From positions 682,001 to 746,000 of the forward strand of contig JAIWNF010000018.1 in assembly GCA_025093555.1 (NCBI GenBank): a DNA stretch of 64,000 bases, written 5' to 3'. The position numbers and the translations under genes were made by a program. The notes beneath the pieces were generated by a model. It saw only the letters and a list, made by a program, of their open reading frames with translations. It made no database searches and was not told the origin of the DNA. Of this stretch, positions 23,060-35,400 are shown one piece after another. Source of the stretch: Circinella umbellata (lineage: Eukaryota > Mucoromycota > Mucoromycetes > Mucorales > Lichtheimiaceae). Position 1 is the stretch's first letter; each line of letters starts with the position of its first letter.

Positions 23060-25828
23060 ATGGCAGGATTAGAATTTACCGAAAAAGTCGAAAAAACACT
23101 TGGAATTGCTCAAAGTTTAGCTCGCGAATTTGGTCATATCCAAATATATCCTGCTCATGTAGCATGTGCTCTCTTTGACGAAGTTGATGGTCAATCCTTA
23201 TTCAAGTCTATTATCGATAAAGCGGGTGGTGAACCATCCACAGTTGAAAGAGGTTACAAGAAAATGATGGTGAATTTACCTACTCAAGACCCTCCACCTG
23301 CTGAAATATCAATTGGATCAGGCACAGCCAAGTTATTACGAAATGCTCAATCACATATGAAAAAACAAAAGGATTCTTATATTGCCGTTGATCACGTTAT
23401 CTTGGCTTTAGCTGATGACAATCAATCATTTGATCCCATGAAACAAGCAGGCATTACCAAGCAATCACTCGAAAATGCTGTTTCTCAAGTTCGTGGTACT
23501 CGACGTGTGGATAGCAAGAATGCTGAAGAAGTCTATGAAGCTTTAAGTAAATATTCTATTGACTTGACACAAATGGCTCATAGTGGTAAATTGGATCCCG
23601 TAATTGGTCGTGATGATGAAATTCGACGCGTGATTCGCGTCTTGGCACGCCGAACCAAGAACAACCCAGTCTTGATTGGTGAACCTGGTGTTGGTAAAAC
23701 AGCCATTGTTGAAGGTCTTGCAAGAAGAATTGTTGAACGTGATGTACCACAAACATTACAATGCAAGTTATTTGCTTTGGATATGGGTGCTTTGATTGCT
23801 GGTGCTAAATATCGTGGTGAATTTGAAGAACGACTTAAAGCAGTACTCAAGGAAGTCAAGGAATCAAAAGAAGGTGTGATTTTATTTATTGATGAAATTC
23901 ATACTGTTTTGGGCGCAGGAAAAGGTGAAGGATCTATGGATGCTGCCAATCTATTAAAACCCATGTTGGCACGTGGTGAATTACGCTGTATTGGTGCTAC
24001 CACAGTTACCGAATATCGTGAAATTGAAAAAGATCCAGCCGTAAGTTTTCATATTTGTATTTTTTTTGACTGTTATATTAAGGAAAGTTCCATAATATTA
24101 ACCAATTATCGTAATTTTCTTTTATAGTTCGAACGTCGTTTCCAAAAAGTCGATGTAGGTGAACCTTCCGTTCCAGCAACTATTTCAATTCTTCGTGGTT
24201 TAAAAGAACGTTATGAAAATTATCATGGTGTCAAGATTACCGATTCTGCATTAGTTTCTGCTGCTCAACTCTCTGACAGATATATCACTACTCGATTTTT
24301 ACCTGATAAAGCTATTGATTTAATTGATGAAGCCGCTGCCAATACTCGTGTTCAACTTGATTCCAAACCAGAAGAAATTGATATCTTGGAACGTCGTCAC
24401 TTCCAACTTGAAATTGAAGCCATGGCTCTTTCCAAGGAAAAAAATAACAAAGAATCACAAGAACGTTTGGGTAAAGTGCGTGAAGAAATGGCCCAAGTAC
24501 AAGAACAACTTAAACCACTTAAACTTAAATATGATATGGACAAGGGTCGATTGGATGAAATTCGTGATCTCAAACAAAAATTGGATGAATTGAAAAGTAA
24601 AGCTGTGGAAGCAAGGAATCGATACGATTTGGATACTGCTGCTGATATTGAATATTATGCTATTCCTGATGTGGAGAATCGAATTCAAGTTTTAATGGAA
24701 CAAAAGCAACAAAAATTGGCTGAAATGGCTGCTAATCCAGATAATCAACCTGTTTTAAGTGAATTGGTACGACCTGAACAAATCATGGAAGTCGTTTCCC
24801 GATGGACTGGTATCCCTGTTACAAACTTGGCCAAGAGCGAACGTGAAAAGTTATTACAGATGGAATCTGAATTACGTCATAAGGTTGTCGGTCAAGATCC
24901 TGCTATTCGAGCTGTTAGTAATGCCATTCGTCTTACCAAGGCCGGCCTTCAAAACCCAAACAAACCATTAGCCAGTTTCATGTTCCTTGGCCCAACTGGT
25001 GTTGGTAAAACATTATTGTGTAAAACTTTGGCCGAATTCTTATTCAATGATGAACGTGCTCTTATCCGTATTGATATGAGTGAATTGATGGAACAACACA
25101 GTGTCGCTAAATTAATTGGTGCACCACCTGGTTACGTTGGTCATGAAGAAGGAGGGCTATTTGAAGCTGTTCGTCGCAAACCTTATTCCGTTGTTCTTTT
25201 GGATGAATTAGAAAAAGCACACAAAGATGTTGCCAACGTACTTTTACAAGTTCTCGATGAAGGTTTTATCCATGACTCCAAGGGCCGCAAGATTGATTTC
25301 CGTAACACTATTATCGTCATGACATCCAATTTAGGTGCTCATTTATTGGCTGAACAATCGGCTCATGGTACATCCCCTGATTCAATCATTCTCAAGGAAC
25401 AAATTCAACAAATTGTTCGACAACATTTCAGTCCTGAATTTACCAATCGTATTGATGAAATTGTTATTTTTGAACGATTATCCAAGAATAATATTACGGA
25501 TATTGTAGATGTTCGTTTGGAAGAAGTTCAACAACGTCTCGATGATAGAAAGATCAAGTTGGATGTTTCACCAGCTGCGAAACAATGGTTGGCTGAAAAT
25601 GGATATGAACCTGTATTTGGTGCTCGTCCATTGAATCGTGTAATTCAACAACGTTTATTGAATTCTCTTGCAAGACTTATTCTTGATGGTGGTATTCGAC
25701 CTGGTGAAACAGCTAAAGTGGATGTTACTAGTGAAGATACTTTGGAAGTTATGCGTAATCATGAAAGTCAAAGTGATTATGTAGTAGAAGAACCTATGGA
25801 TCAAGATGAAGAAATGAGTGACGAGTAA
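23060..25828 (+). CDS. HSP104: Hsp104/ClpB-type protein disaggregase
   Basis: Two exons, 23060-24040 and 24128-25828, 893 residues (yeast Hsp104 is 908). It is a hexameric AAA+ ATPase that extracts and refolds aggregated proteins with Hsp70/Hsp40. Order of parts: Clp N-domain (residues ~1-160), NBD1 with Walker [11 protein letters not shown] (~208) and Walker [10 protein letters not shown] (~275), coiled-coil middle domain (~410-530), NBD2 with Walker A GPTGVGKT (~614) and Walker [12 protein letters not shown] (~681), then the small C-domain. The pore-loop motif AKYRGEF is present in NBD1 and GYVGHEEGG in NBD2. The acidic tail [10 protein letters not shown] fits the cytosolic/nuclear form; no mitochondrial presequence is seen. 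The gene is intact. Confidence 0.97.
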
Positions 25829-26114
25829 AGAAAAACCTCTATCAATCCCCTCCTAAAAAAAATACACACATATATACATATACATGCATATATATCATGT
25901 AATATTATCATCCTTGTATATAGACATCTTTTACTTGATTTACATTGTTATTTATCTTTTAATGTTTTACTTTGAAATAAAATTTGCTTTTTAATAATTT
26001 TTAACTCACTAAATTTTTATATGATACGTTAAATAATAACCACTCATCTTTCATTCTACCCTATGATGTATTTAATCACTTATTTTCTTATTTAACTTTA
26101 CGGGGGCGTATACA
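25829..26114. other. HSP104 3' flank
   Basis: AT-rich 3' region. AATAAA-like signals near 25976 are compatible with HSP104 polyadenylation. No gene supported. Confidence 0.4.
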
Positions 26115-27420
26115 ATGTTCTCGAGTTTGTATAACTTGGCGTTCTTTTTTTTATCATCTTCATCATACATTGTTCATAATCTGCCACGATATAACATTAG
26201 TGGCAATAGCATTCGTGAGGCGGAACTAATAGATCAAAATGAAACAACGTCCGACGCTGATTTTCTTGTTTATATGGAATGTTCAAATATCAGGACATGT
26301 AAATAATAATAATAATAACAGATATAAAATCTTACGCTTCTTATTCCCACCCTTGGAGAGTTTATTTTCACAACATATATGTTCTAGTAACTTATTTGAG
26401 TACATTCTATCCTTTTATTACATTGATAACTTAGTAAACAATGTACATTATAATCAAAGCCTTTAATATTTACTCATCAGTCTAGATATTATCACTACTC
26501 GTCATGATCAAGTTCAAAATATACTTTGTATGATTTTTTCAAGGTACGTATCTAAGCCTTAAGCGTCTCTGATATTATAACAGCACTAAAGTTTTTGACA
26601 GTTTTGATTCATGTAAAAAACGAGGAGATAGCATTAAACTAACAGAAGCTGATAACACAATAAAGAAAGCAATACGACAAGTAGAATATTGCGAGCTACC
26701 ATTCCAACCTACTGAAACTGCTCCGAAAATACTCCACTAATGCATTTCCGTATTAAATGGTCTCGAACATTTTTATTTAACTTTTCCCCTGAGAGTCTAT
26801 AATCGTTTAATACTGAATTGAGTTGATGTTACATTCCTGTCATCACAAACTATATGGATGAATAAATCACCTCACAAAATTAATAACAACAACGACATGC
26901 ATCTTTCAACAAATAATTTTGGACGACCTGCATATAAATATTTATCTTATAGCGATGTGTTTATTTATGGTAAAAGTATAGAACGTTTCACAACCGAATA
27001 TAATAAGGTAACACAATTTAATGCTTTTCATTATACTATAAGCTGAGCAATATCAGGAACTACATTTAACTTATTGTGAATCATTTTATCAAGAAGATTT
27101 GGTTTCAATGGCATAGCATTTTTGATCGCTAGGCTCTTCAAGATAATTGATATATAAATATCAGATAATGATAAGAAGAAGAAAAGTCATGACAGAGAAA
27201 ATCTCACAATTAATATAGAGAATATAATGTATCACCTTCCTTGCTTGGAGCAACTTGTTCTTGATCGTGTTACTCTAAGTAAAAAGAAAAATGCATTATT
27301 CACAGCAACAACTAGTTCAATGGAAACGTCAATGTCTATAACAGCATCTATAACCAACAAAGACAGTAACAGCGAATATACTCAAACAATAAAAAAAAAC
27401 CAATCTTAGGTTTTGTCAAG
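26115..27420 (+). pseudogene. Decayed F-box/LRR-like gene remnant
   Basis: Several short plus-strand frames separated by stops carry leucine-rich-repeat-like stretches: MYHLPCLEQLVLDRVTLSKK at 27227 and LHLTYCESFYQEDL near 27059. Intervening text contains RPAYKYLSYSDVFIYGKSIE (about 26920). These resemble the LRR part of the F-box proteins common in Mucoromycota, one of which lies intact at 32.4-34.5 kb. No clear F-box or continuous frame remains, so this is read as a relic. A missing-exon gene model is possible but unlikely. Confidence 0.35.
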
Positions 27421-27998
27421 GAGTTACTGTCGATATGTTAGTTACTAACATTAACCAACACTCGTTTTCAACGGCTTACGAACTGTATCAACTTTGCAGG
27501 CCTGGGTGATAATAATTTTTTGAATCAAGTGTTAGATCATATCTCGAAAAATGTCAAGTTTCGGATAAATTTGGGATTGATAATAAGAATTTACACAATA
27601 TAACTGTTAAAACAGTACATTGAATCCTGAGCTGGAGAAAAACTGGAATATCAGAATGAACCAAGTCAAGTGATATCATCAAGTGGAATGATTTCATATG
27701 CGCGTCAAAAGCTTAGATACGTATATTATCATATATATGGTATTAATAATAATTTTAATAAAACTTGATTCATACGTACTAATAGAACGAACATAATTTA
27801 AAACGAATATTATATCACTTTTCCTCTCCCAGAATTATAGTCATTACATGTAACACGCCTTCAAGACTTACCTGTTACCACCTTAGCTCGATCAATTGAA
27901 TTATCCTTCCTATAGAATAAAAATTGTGACAAACAATGGAAACACCTTACATCAAATAATCCACTTCATCAATTATACAAAAAATTATAAAAAAGTAA
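27421..27998. other. Intergenic
   Basis: AT-rich, no supported gene; possibly further degraded sequence of the preceding relic. Confidence 0.4.
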
Positions 27999-28511
27999 CA
28001 ACCCACCAAAAGACCCTCTTGGTACAGAAGAAAGGGCGCACGGAAAACAATTCGATGCCTTCGTGATAAACGCATTATTGATCCAATACCCTATCTGCCA
28101 GCATTTTCACGTGATCAACACCGGCTAATTAAATGGCGTATGCACTGGCTGCCCCCATATCCCCTCAAGAACTACCGTTGTGGCCTTCCTGCCGCTAAAA
28201 GAGAACACTATGCTATTTGTCCAATGCTACAGCCTCTGATTAATGAACTTCTCGCCGTATTTGGTATTATTCCATCAACATCAACTGAATTGCAGCCTCT
28301 TGACTTTATCATGAATCATCTACCACGCTCCGAAGTTGGCTTGACATTGGGGAAGTGGCCAAAAGTCCGGAGTGCTCTTATACGAGTGCTTCGTGAAATC
28401 GATCGTTTGAGCCATCCTGATGACGCATTCGATGAAGCTGAACCGGATCTTGAAGATGCTCTGGACATTACACCCCCACCACACACACATGAATCTTCCG
28501 CAAACACATAG
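27999..28511 (+). pseudogene. 3' fragment of a LINE-type ORF2 (C-terminal zinc-like region)
   Basis: A frame open from 27999 to the TAG at 28509-28511 has no initiating Met at its left end. It encodes RDQHRLIKWRMHWLPPYPLK followed by C-x(7)-REHYAIC, a Cys/His pattern typical of the tail of fungal RT-RNase H LINE proteins, then an acidic end. The catalytic reverse-transcriptase part is missing, so this looks 5'-truncated, as is usual for LINE insertions. It differs from the C-terminus of the full element at 35.4 kb, so it belongs to another family. Confidence 0.55.
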
Positions 28512-28653
28512 TGTCTTTTCTTTCTTGTTTTTTTTTTATTTTTTTCTTATTTATTTTTCTTATCTTACCTTCGATAAACTTAGTCTTATTTCTCCTACGT
28601 TTCTACCTTATACTTAGCTTTTATCTTCCTCCCTCCCTACTAGTTTAACTTTT

Positions 28654-28668
28654 CCCCTCAATGAGGGG
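28654..28668. repeat. Short perfect hairpin in the LINE-fragment tail
   Basis: CCCCTC-AAT-GAGGGG-type inverted repeat (6-bp stem, 3-nt loop) about 140 bp after the stop codon, followed by a T-run. Many LINEs carry a 3' stem-loop recognised by their own reverse transcriptase, so this may mark the 3' end of the element. A Rho-independent terminator is not relevant in this eukaryote. Confidence 0.5.
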
Positions 28669-29244
28669 TTTTTCAGTTGATACCTCTTCGCTCTTTTGTA
28701 TATAACTGTCAATCCATTCTGTACCGCAAGGAAGCGATCACATGCCCATTGGCGAAGGTCATCTTAGTCTTCCATTTAATAAATATTACAAAAAGGTTTA
28801 ACCTATAGTCATATTACATTATTATTATTCATAATATGTATAATAAGTTATATTGGGGGTGAATATAACCTACAGCGTTTGTGTTATATGAATATACTAT
28901 ATTTTCAATAATCTAATCCAAGTTTATTTTTTACACTTGCCGAAGATGCGCGAAATAGTTATGATATTATATTAATTATTTGTAGGCTTTTACAGAAAAT
29001 GCTTTTGCATAATTTTTGGGTCGGGGAGTGTGATCCGAATAAAATGATCTAGCTTAATAAATAAACAGACCGGTTAAATTCGGGCCCGCTTTTATTCTGG
29101 AATTGAAAAATAAGAGGGCGCGCAAACTCGGTGAACTTTAATCTGATAATTATGGTGGAAATCAAATATAAATAACAATGAAAACCACCTTTTTTCAACT
29201 TCCTTTACTGCTTCTATATTCTATTTTTAAGGTTTTTTTTTATT
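28669..29244. other. Intergenic, upstream of the flavoprotein
   Basis: AT-rich, no gene supported. A pyrimidine-rich leader (about 29190-29243) precedes the next start codon. Confidence 0.45.
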
Positions 29245-30872
29245 ATGACACAATTTGAAAATATTGTGGTTGTTGGAGGTGGTTATGCCGGTGTTCGACT
29301 TGCTCAAACCTTTGAAAAAAAATTTTCTTTTGAGAGCAATAATAAATTTAGAATTATTCTTGTTGACAAGGTAAACGGACAGGATACACGTTCTTTTTTG
29401 TTATTGTCATTGTTCTTTTTTGACATGATAGGTGATAAATTTTAAAACTTGCAAATAATTTATAATAGAAATCTTACTTTTATCATATTATTGCTGGTCC
29501 TCGTGCTGCTGTTGAACATATCAATAATGTGATACCATATACACATACTTTCAGAGATAATGAAAAGAACATTGTGGTACAAGCTACAGTTGTGGGACTC
29601 AATAAAAATACCCTTTATCTTGATAAACCGTTTGAAGGTTCTATGGAATTACCATTTGCTTATGCAGTAATCGCTACTGGTATTCGTTACCCAACACCTT
29701 CTATGCTTGAAGCTTTAGATATTGAAACAGCTAACCAAGAACAACGTGAAATACAAACGATGGTTAAAGAAGCCAATTCTATTTTAATTGTCGGCGGTGG
29801 TCCTACAGGTGTTGAAGTTGTTGGTGAAATTAGAGAAAAATATGCAGACAAGAAAATCACCTTGGTCCACGATCAAAAACGTTTATTAAACGATGATATC
29901 CCAGATACACCGCGAGCTCAAATGTTAGAAAAAGTACAAAGAAATAATGTCAAGGTTATTTTGGATGATATCGTCGAATTATCCGACAATAATCAGATTA
30001 AAAAAACAATTTATAAACCCAAAGAAAGTTTGTTGACACGTAAAGGTGTCAAGTTAGATGTAGATTTAGTCATGTTGATGTTTGGTATGAGTGCAGCAAC
30101 ACAATGGCTCAAAGATACGCCTGTTCCATTGGCCACCAGAGGTGGATTTATTAAAGTCAAACCCACACTTCAAGTGGATGCACCTGGGTTTGAAAACGTT
30201 TATGCAGCTGGTGATGTGGCGGATATTGATGAATTCAAGTTGGCTGGCAGAAGTACAGGGCATACGCGTGTGATCACAACAAATATTCAAAGTTCCATAA
30301 ATGGCAAAGAACCCACTCGGACATACAAAGCAAATAACAAGTTTTTAATGGGCATTACATTTGGCAAGGTATTTAATATAAATATATTGACGATTTGACA
30401 TATCATTTAGTACTACTGTTGTGATTGTTATTTTTGCTAATTTTGCTTCATATTATTATTATATATAGAAACAAGGGTATATTTTTACACCTTTTGGATC
30501 ATTAGGTGATTGGGCTATCGCATTTGCTAAAGGAAGAACATTATCAACAAAACGGTTTTGGGGAATGCTTAACTTAAGAGAACCTAACAAGTAAGTATAT
30601 GATCAGTTTCTTTAATGGCTCTACCAACATTTTTCTGTTACAAATATGAATACCTATAAATTCATATATGTCTATATACGTGGCAAAATAAAAGAAAAAT
30701 CTCACTTACACATTTAGACTTTAATAATAGTTCAAATGACGATTCTCAACACCCATTAACTAGATCATCATCATCAAAATCTATAACTATCACTGTTACC
30801 CTAGGTGTTGTTGCTATTGCAACATATTATTTATCACAACAACATCGAGCTATATTCCAAAATATTCTATAA
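29245..30872 (+). CDS. AIFM2/FSP1-like FAD/NAD(P)H oxidoreductase with C-terminal membrane tail
   Basis: Four exons: 29245-29370, 29469-30368, 30469-30590, 30731-30872; 429 residues, all in phase. FAD-binding motif VVVGGGYAGVRLA near residue 10, second dinucleotide motif ILIVGGGPTGVEVVGEI near residue 150, and the C-terminal flavin motif NVYAAGDVADI near residue 290 place it in the pyridine nucleotide-disulphide reductase fold, closest to AIFM2/AMID/FSP1 and fungal Aif-like proteins. These reduce quinones with NAD(P)H. Exon 4 adds a hydrophobic segment ITITVTLGVVAIATYYL close to the C-terminus, suggesting a tail anchor. No N-terminal mitochondrial presequence is seen. The last acceptor was chosen at 30729-30730, because the earlier AG (30717-30718) leads at once to a stop. 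Confidence 0.85.
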
Positions 30873-32376
30873 TCCATTCTTTAATAAATATTACTTTGCT
30901 ATTTTGTTCAAAAAGTTTATAATTTATTTTTATTAGATAAATAAACTTTATTTTTTTAATCATATTAGCATTGTAAGCTGTTATTATTATCAGTAGTTCT
31001 TCCCTCACTCCCGAATAAAAAGGATAAAGCTCAAGTGCATGCGAATATTCCGTTTACGTGCCAAACACTTATAATGAAGAGAGTAATGTGTATAATCCAC
31101 TTTATGTACTATATGAACTACACAATAAAAACTTATGAAAAGCCCACATGTAAATAAAATTTTATTACTTGAATATTGTATCGGCGACATCGAGGCATAA
31201 TTATAGTTGATAAGACGGATTCACTTATAACAGTCAGATGATCACCATCCTTGAAAGATAAAATTATGACACGTGGTAGAGTTTCCCTTGTTGTAAAGTC
31301 TGTCAAAAGTCAATTAAAAGAAAAAGGTAAAAGAGATAAAAAAGATCCCAGATTTATACGTACTTAAGTGGTCACATGACCATCCAAAGATCAAATTCTA
31401 AATCACGAATGACGTGAACCTTTACTTTGGTCTGACCAAACGAAACTACCACACAACGTGTCAATTAAGAACAAATAAAACGGTACGTAATGATTAATTA
31501 TAGACTATTTTGATATGATCGATAAGGCTGTGTTTCTAAAAAGTCTACGCATGGTGCCTACTTATAAAAAAAGAGCAATTTTTCATTCCGTATATCTTTT
31601 AAAGCGGGTGTGTACATTATGCAATTCTTCAGCTTCACTATACATTCTGATTGATTTTTCCGTATATCGGCACAGTGTATAAATAAAACTTTTATTGTTA
31701 CCAGAGGTTAAATAAATAAGATACGGTAGAAAAAAAAATTTACAGAACATGATATATGATGAAATCTTTTGACCTTGCTCGTCTTTATGCGTGCGCATTA
31801 ATAATATCATCTATTTACGTAATTCTGATGACAATAACATTTGATAAAAATTTAAGCTGTTACGTAACTAAACCTTTTCACAAATAGTCATCCTGAATTA
31901 TAAAAAAAAAGAAGGGGTAAAAATAAAAAGTGGGGTTGTTTTTATAAACATCGTTCATTCAACAAAAAATGATTTGGTACACGTAGTTGCTTCTGTACAT
32001 GTTCCATTTATATAACTGTTATTTTCATACTTAAGCTTGAATACACTGTAGTTAGTTTAGTGTTGAAACCAACAATAAAATCTAGTTTACATCAAGCAGC
32101 AATTGAATAATAATATGTATCCTTTTTTTCTCAAGTAATATCGTACATGATTATATCAAGTATTATTAAGCAGTACAATCAAATTCAATTTCTTTGTTCT
32201 TGGAAGCAGTCACCAAAGCTTATGCATATATAAAACTGACCAGTAGTAATGATAACATCACTTTTTTTTTCTTCTGATCTTTTTCATAACCTCGACAACG
32301 TCACTCAGTTTATTTTTATTTTCTTTCATAATCAACCTGCAACCTTAAATCACTATCATTCTGATAAAGCTTTAAA
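30873..32376. other. Intergenic, about 1.5 kb
   Basis: AT-rich non-coding sequence. Short frames of 60-80 codons are unrecognised and lack support. No repeats of note. Confidence 0.5.
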
Positions 32377-34529
32377 ATGGTTAGTACTTCACCGAAGTAT
32401 GCAAAAGATAAAAAAATATTACGTGTTTATGGATGCAAACAGTAAAATAAAACTATATGATAATATAAAAAAAGTATTGTTATTTTGGCGCAAGTGAACT
32501 AAATGTATATGTACTTTTTTTGGTGCTTTATCTTTTATAGGACAATCCTTTTTTCTACAACGATCCTTTGAATAGATTGCCAAGCGAGTTAAGATCACTT
32601 CTGATGGGATACTTGACCCCGTTAGACGTCTTCTTTTGCATGTTGGTCAATCACCACTGGTATAACATAATACCTTTATATGCCAGACGGGTATTCGTAA
32701 ATTTACGACTGGCTGGAACTTTCAACAATTTAAACATGTGGGTACCATTGGACCGCGGTTTGCAAGAGGTTAACCCTCACAGAAATGGGTTTTTACGTCG
32801 ATGCTTAGGTCATCATGTACGTCATGTTGACCTAAGCTTATTTACTGCCGCTTCTCCAATGTCACTTCACGAAACAATGGTAATGCTATATGAGTGCGGA
32901 TGTGATAATATTCAGGAACTTCGTAAGTTAATAGAAAAGTACAATTATCAAAACGAAAGTGGTGAGTGGTATATGCTGAACAATGATCGCTTTCTGACAC
33001 TATGTTTTATTAATGTAATAGGCATACTTTCATGCAGTTTAGTCGATTATGAGACTTTTTTGACCGACACTGAATACTTTCACCTGACGGTAACAAAGCT
33101 GGTAATTGCAGGTGCCATTAACGATATCCCGCTGTTAGAAACTATTAGAAGCTTTCCAAATCTGACCCATTTCACGATCAAAACCGTAAGATCTGCCCTA
33201 CCAGATATGCTGCCACACAATAACCCAATTGTGCATCCCCACCTCCGGGTAATGCCTCAAGAAAGGTTTCGTAATCTTACGTATTTGTGCTTAGGAGTAA
33301 ATTACTCCTGGCAGCGTATTTGGTCTGTCTTGGGAAGATGTCCCCGGATCCGATGTCTTCGCCTTGGGATCTTTGAAGAAATGGGCCAGTTGTTCTATCC
33401 TTTTCGTCCTGCGTCCAACCAACATTTTTTATCAAATATACCAACTCGCCGAAATGTCATAGACAATGCCCAGCAACAAAACAGACTACAAGATGTGACA
33501 CAGCAGCTCGACAACATATTTCACCATAACCAACAATTAATGTATTTGGGTATCAACAACGACAATGACGACGAAGCAACTTGGGAAATGTATGACCGGG
33601 AAGCAAACAGTATTCCTGAACAGCCACAACAACAATTTGTACCTGGACTGCGGGTTTTTAATGTAGATCAACTTATCGCAGCCAATCCTGTAGTTCATAT
33701 GCAACATGTCAACCAAAACACTTTGACAAATTTCCGGTGCGCCATGCCACTCACAAATGAAATGTTACTGCAAGATGTGACTTCTGTTCCTTTACAAAAC
33801 GCAGTCAACCTCACGAATCTGACAAGTTTCGAGTTAATTAATATCACTTGTTCTTCGGCAGCCATAGTAGAAGCAATAACTCGCTGTCCTAATCTACAAA
33901 GCATTACGATTGGGAAAAGTTGCCAACAACTGGATGGAGCAATTATTCACGCAATGACAACAAGACGGCAGTTACGCCACGCTACCATTATATATCCTGA
34001 AATTCGTCGGATGGATTTTCGTCCTCTCCATCAGTTTCTCTTAGCTGCAAGAGAACAAGGTATATTGGAAACATTCAAGATAAACCGATTCAATCAGAAT
34101 ATCCTGAATCATTTGGTACATATCCCAACACTACGAAATATTCATCTGACGCAATCCCAACCAAGTCGTATTGTTCATCAACAACTTACACATCTTGTCC
34201 AAGAGATGATCAATATTCGACATCAGGTCCAAGTTTTGGAGCTCCCAGCTTTTGGACGACTTTTCAATCGCGATTTTCTTGCTCAAGTAGGACAATTACC
34301 TAACCTTGCTGTTCTGGACTTTTGTGGCAATCATATCCAAAATCTCAATATCTTTGAATATTTTTTACGAAATGCACAAAATCTGTTACTTTTACGAGTG
34401 ACAAGAAGCGAGAATCAAAGGACTGTAGACACATTTGATACTGTATGGAATGGATATCAACTTGTAAGACGGCCACTTCAAAATATTATTCATGTTGACT
34501 TCACCAATAACAGATTAAACTTTCCATAA
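32377..34529 (+). CDS. F-box/LRR-like protein
   Basis: The main exon (32541-34529) reads DNPFFYNDPLNRLPSELRSL, then LTPLDVFFCMLVNHHWYNII, a recognisable F-box (LP-x-EL ... L ... C--V---W). It continues with diffuse leucine-rich repeats, for example FPNLTHFTIK, FRNLTYLCLG, LTNLTSFELINI and LPNLAVLDFCGNHIQNLNI. About 663 residues. F-box proteins recruit substrates to SCF ubiquitin ligases through Skp1; the substrate here is unknown. No in-frame Met lies upstream within this exon, and an acceptor (TTTTATAG) ends at 32540. The best start is a minimal exon ATG at 32377-32379 followed by GTTAGT, giving an intron of 161 bp in phase. That start is inferred. Gln/Asn-rich inserts lie near residues 300-370. 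Confidence 0.75.
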
Positions 34530-34801
34530 TTTTTTTCCCGCAATTAACATCCTCTTCTCAATTTACTCGCCCACTTACAAACTAAATAATAAAAAAGATT
34601 ATCACCACCTTATTACAAAAAAAAAAAAAAAAGAAAAAACTGTCAAGATATTTTCTTGTCTGCCATTTTATCATTACTAATGAATAATATATCAGTTATA
34701 CACTACAATTATCTTGCACAACAAAAGTTTCATGGGTATTTCTTCTTTTTAAAAAAAACATCCTGCAAGTAGGCTTGCTGTTTAGATCTATATTGTTTAT
34801 A
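34530..34801. other. Short intergenic gap
   Basis: 3' flank of the F-box gene with an A-run at 34617-34631. Nothing else supported. Confidence 0.4.
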
Positions 34802-35020
34802 ATGTTCAGTAATCCAGAACATACACTAGCAAATATAGAGCATCAAAGAAGACGGGTAATTATGCTGATTGATATCATAGATGTCTTGCAACAAAGAAGG
34901 TTATCACTGTATAAGTATCATAATTTGATTCTCCTCCTACAAGACTTGATGCGGATTTATTTTTGCTTTAATGACACATGTCGATATTGTCGAACTCCAG
35001 CCCAAGAAATGAGTTCCTAA
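34802..35020 (+). CDS. Small hypothetical ORF (72 residues)
   Basis: ATG to TAA frame starting MFSNPEHTLANIEHQRRRVI, predicted to be largely helical, ending with NDTCRYCRTPAQEM (one CxxC). No family recognised. It lies 270 bp after the F-box gene and could be an independent small gene, a 3' relic, or chance. Listed only because its composition is less biased than surrounding frames. Confidence 0.25.
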   Translation: MFSNPEHTLANIEHQRRRVIMLIDIIDVLQQRRLSLYKYHNLILLLQDLMRIYFCFNDTCRYCRTPAQEMSS

Positions 35021-35388
35021 TATACTATCACTGGCCATTCTTTAGTGCAGAAAAACAAGTATGCTATACTTTACAAACCTGCTGATTCCAGATATTTAAA
35101 AGATCTTTATACCTAATATGTAACAATTCAGTATAGATGGTTGAGAATGCCGCGTGTCATCTTTCCGTAGTCGAATGAACTATTCTAATCGACTTTCAGC
35201 TTTCTTTTTTTTTGGGGGGGGGGGGAGGGGGGATTCGGCAAGATCACGAATAAGGAGGTAACAAAACAATAGCAAATATTTGTACCTGAAAAACCTGGGC
35301 GGGAAAAAAGAAATCATGCTAATAAAAAGCGGACTGAAAGTTTCAGGGTTGCGGGTGAAACAGTTCAGTTGCTACCATAGCAATAAAA

Positions 35389-35399
35389 GTATAATGAAT
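35389..35399. repeat. Left target-site duplication of the LINE
   Basis: GTATAATGAAT, preceded by AAAA, is repeated exactly at 41142-41152 right after the element's poly(A). Up to 15 bp match if the As are counted. Confidence 0.9.
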
Positions 35400-35400
35400 C

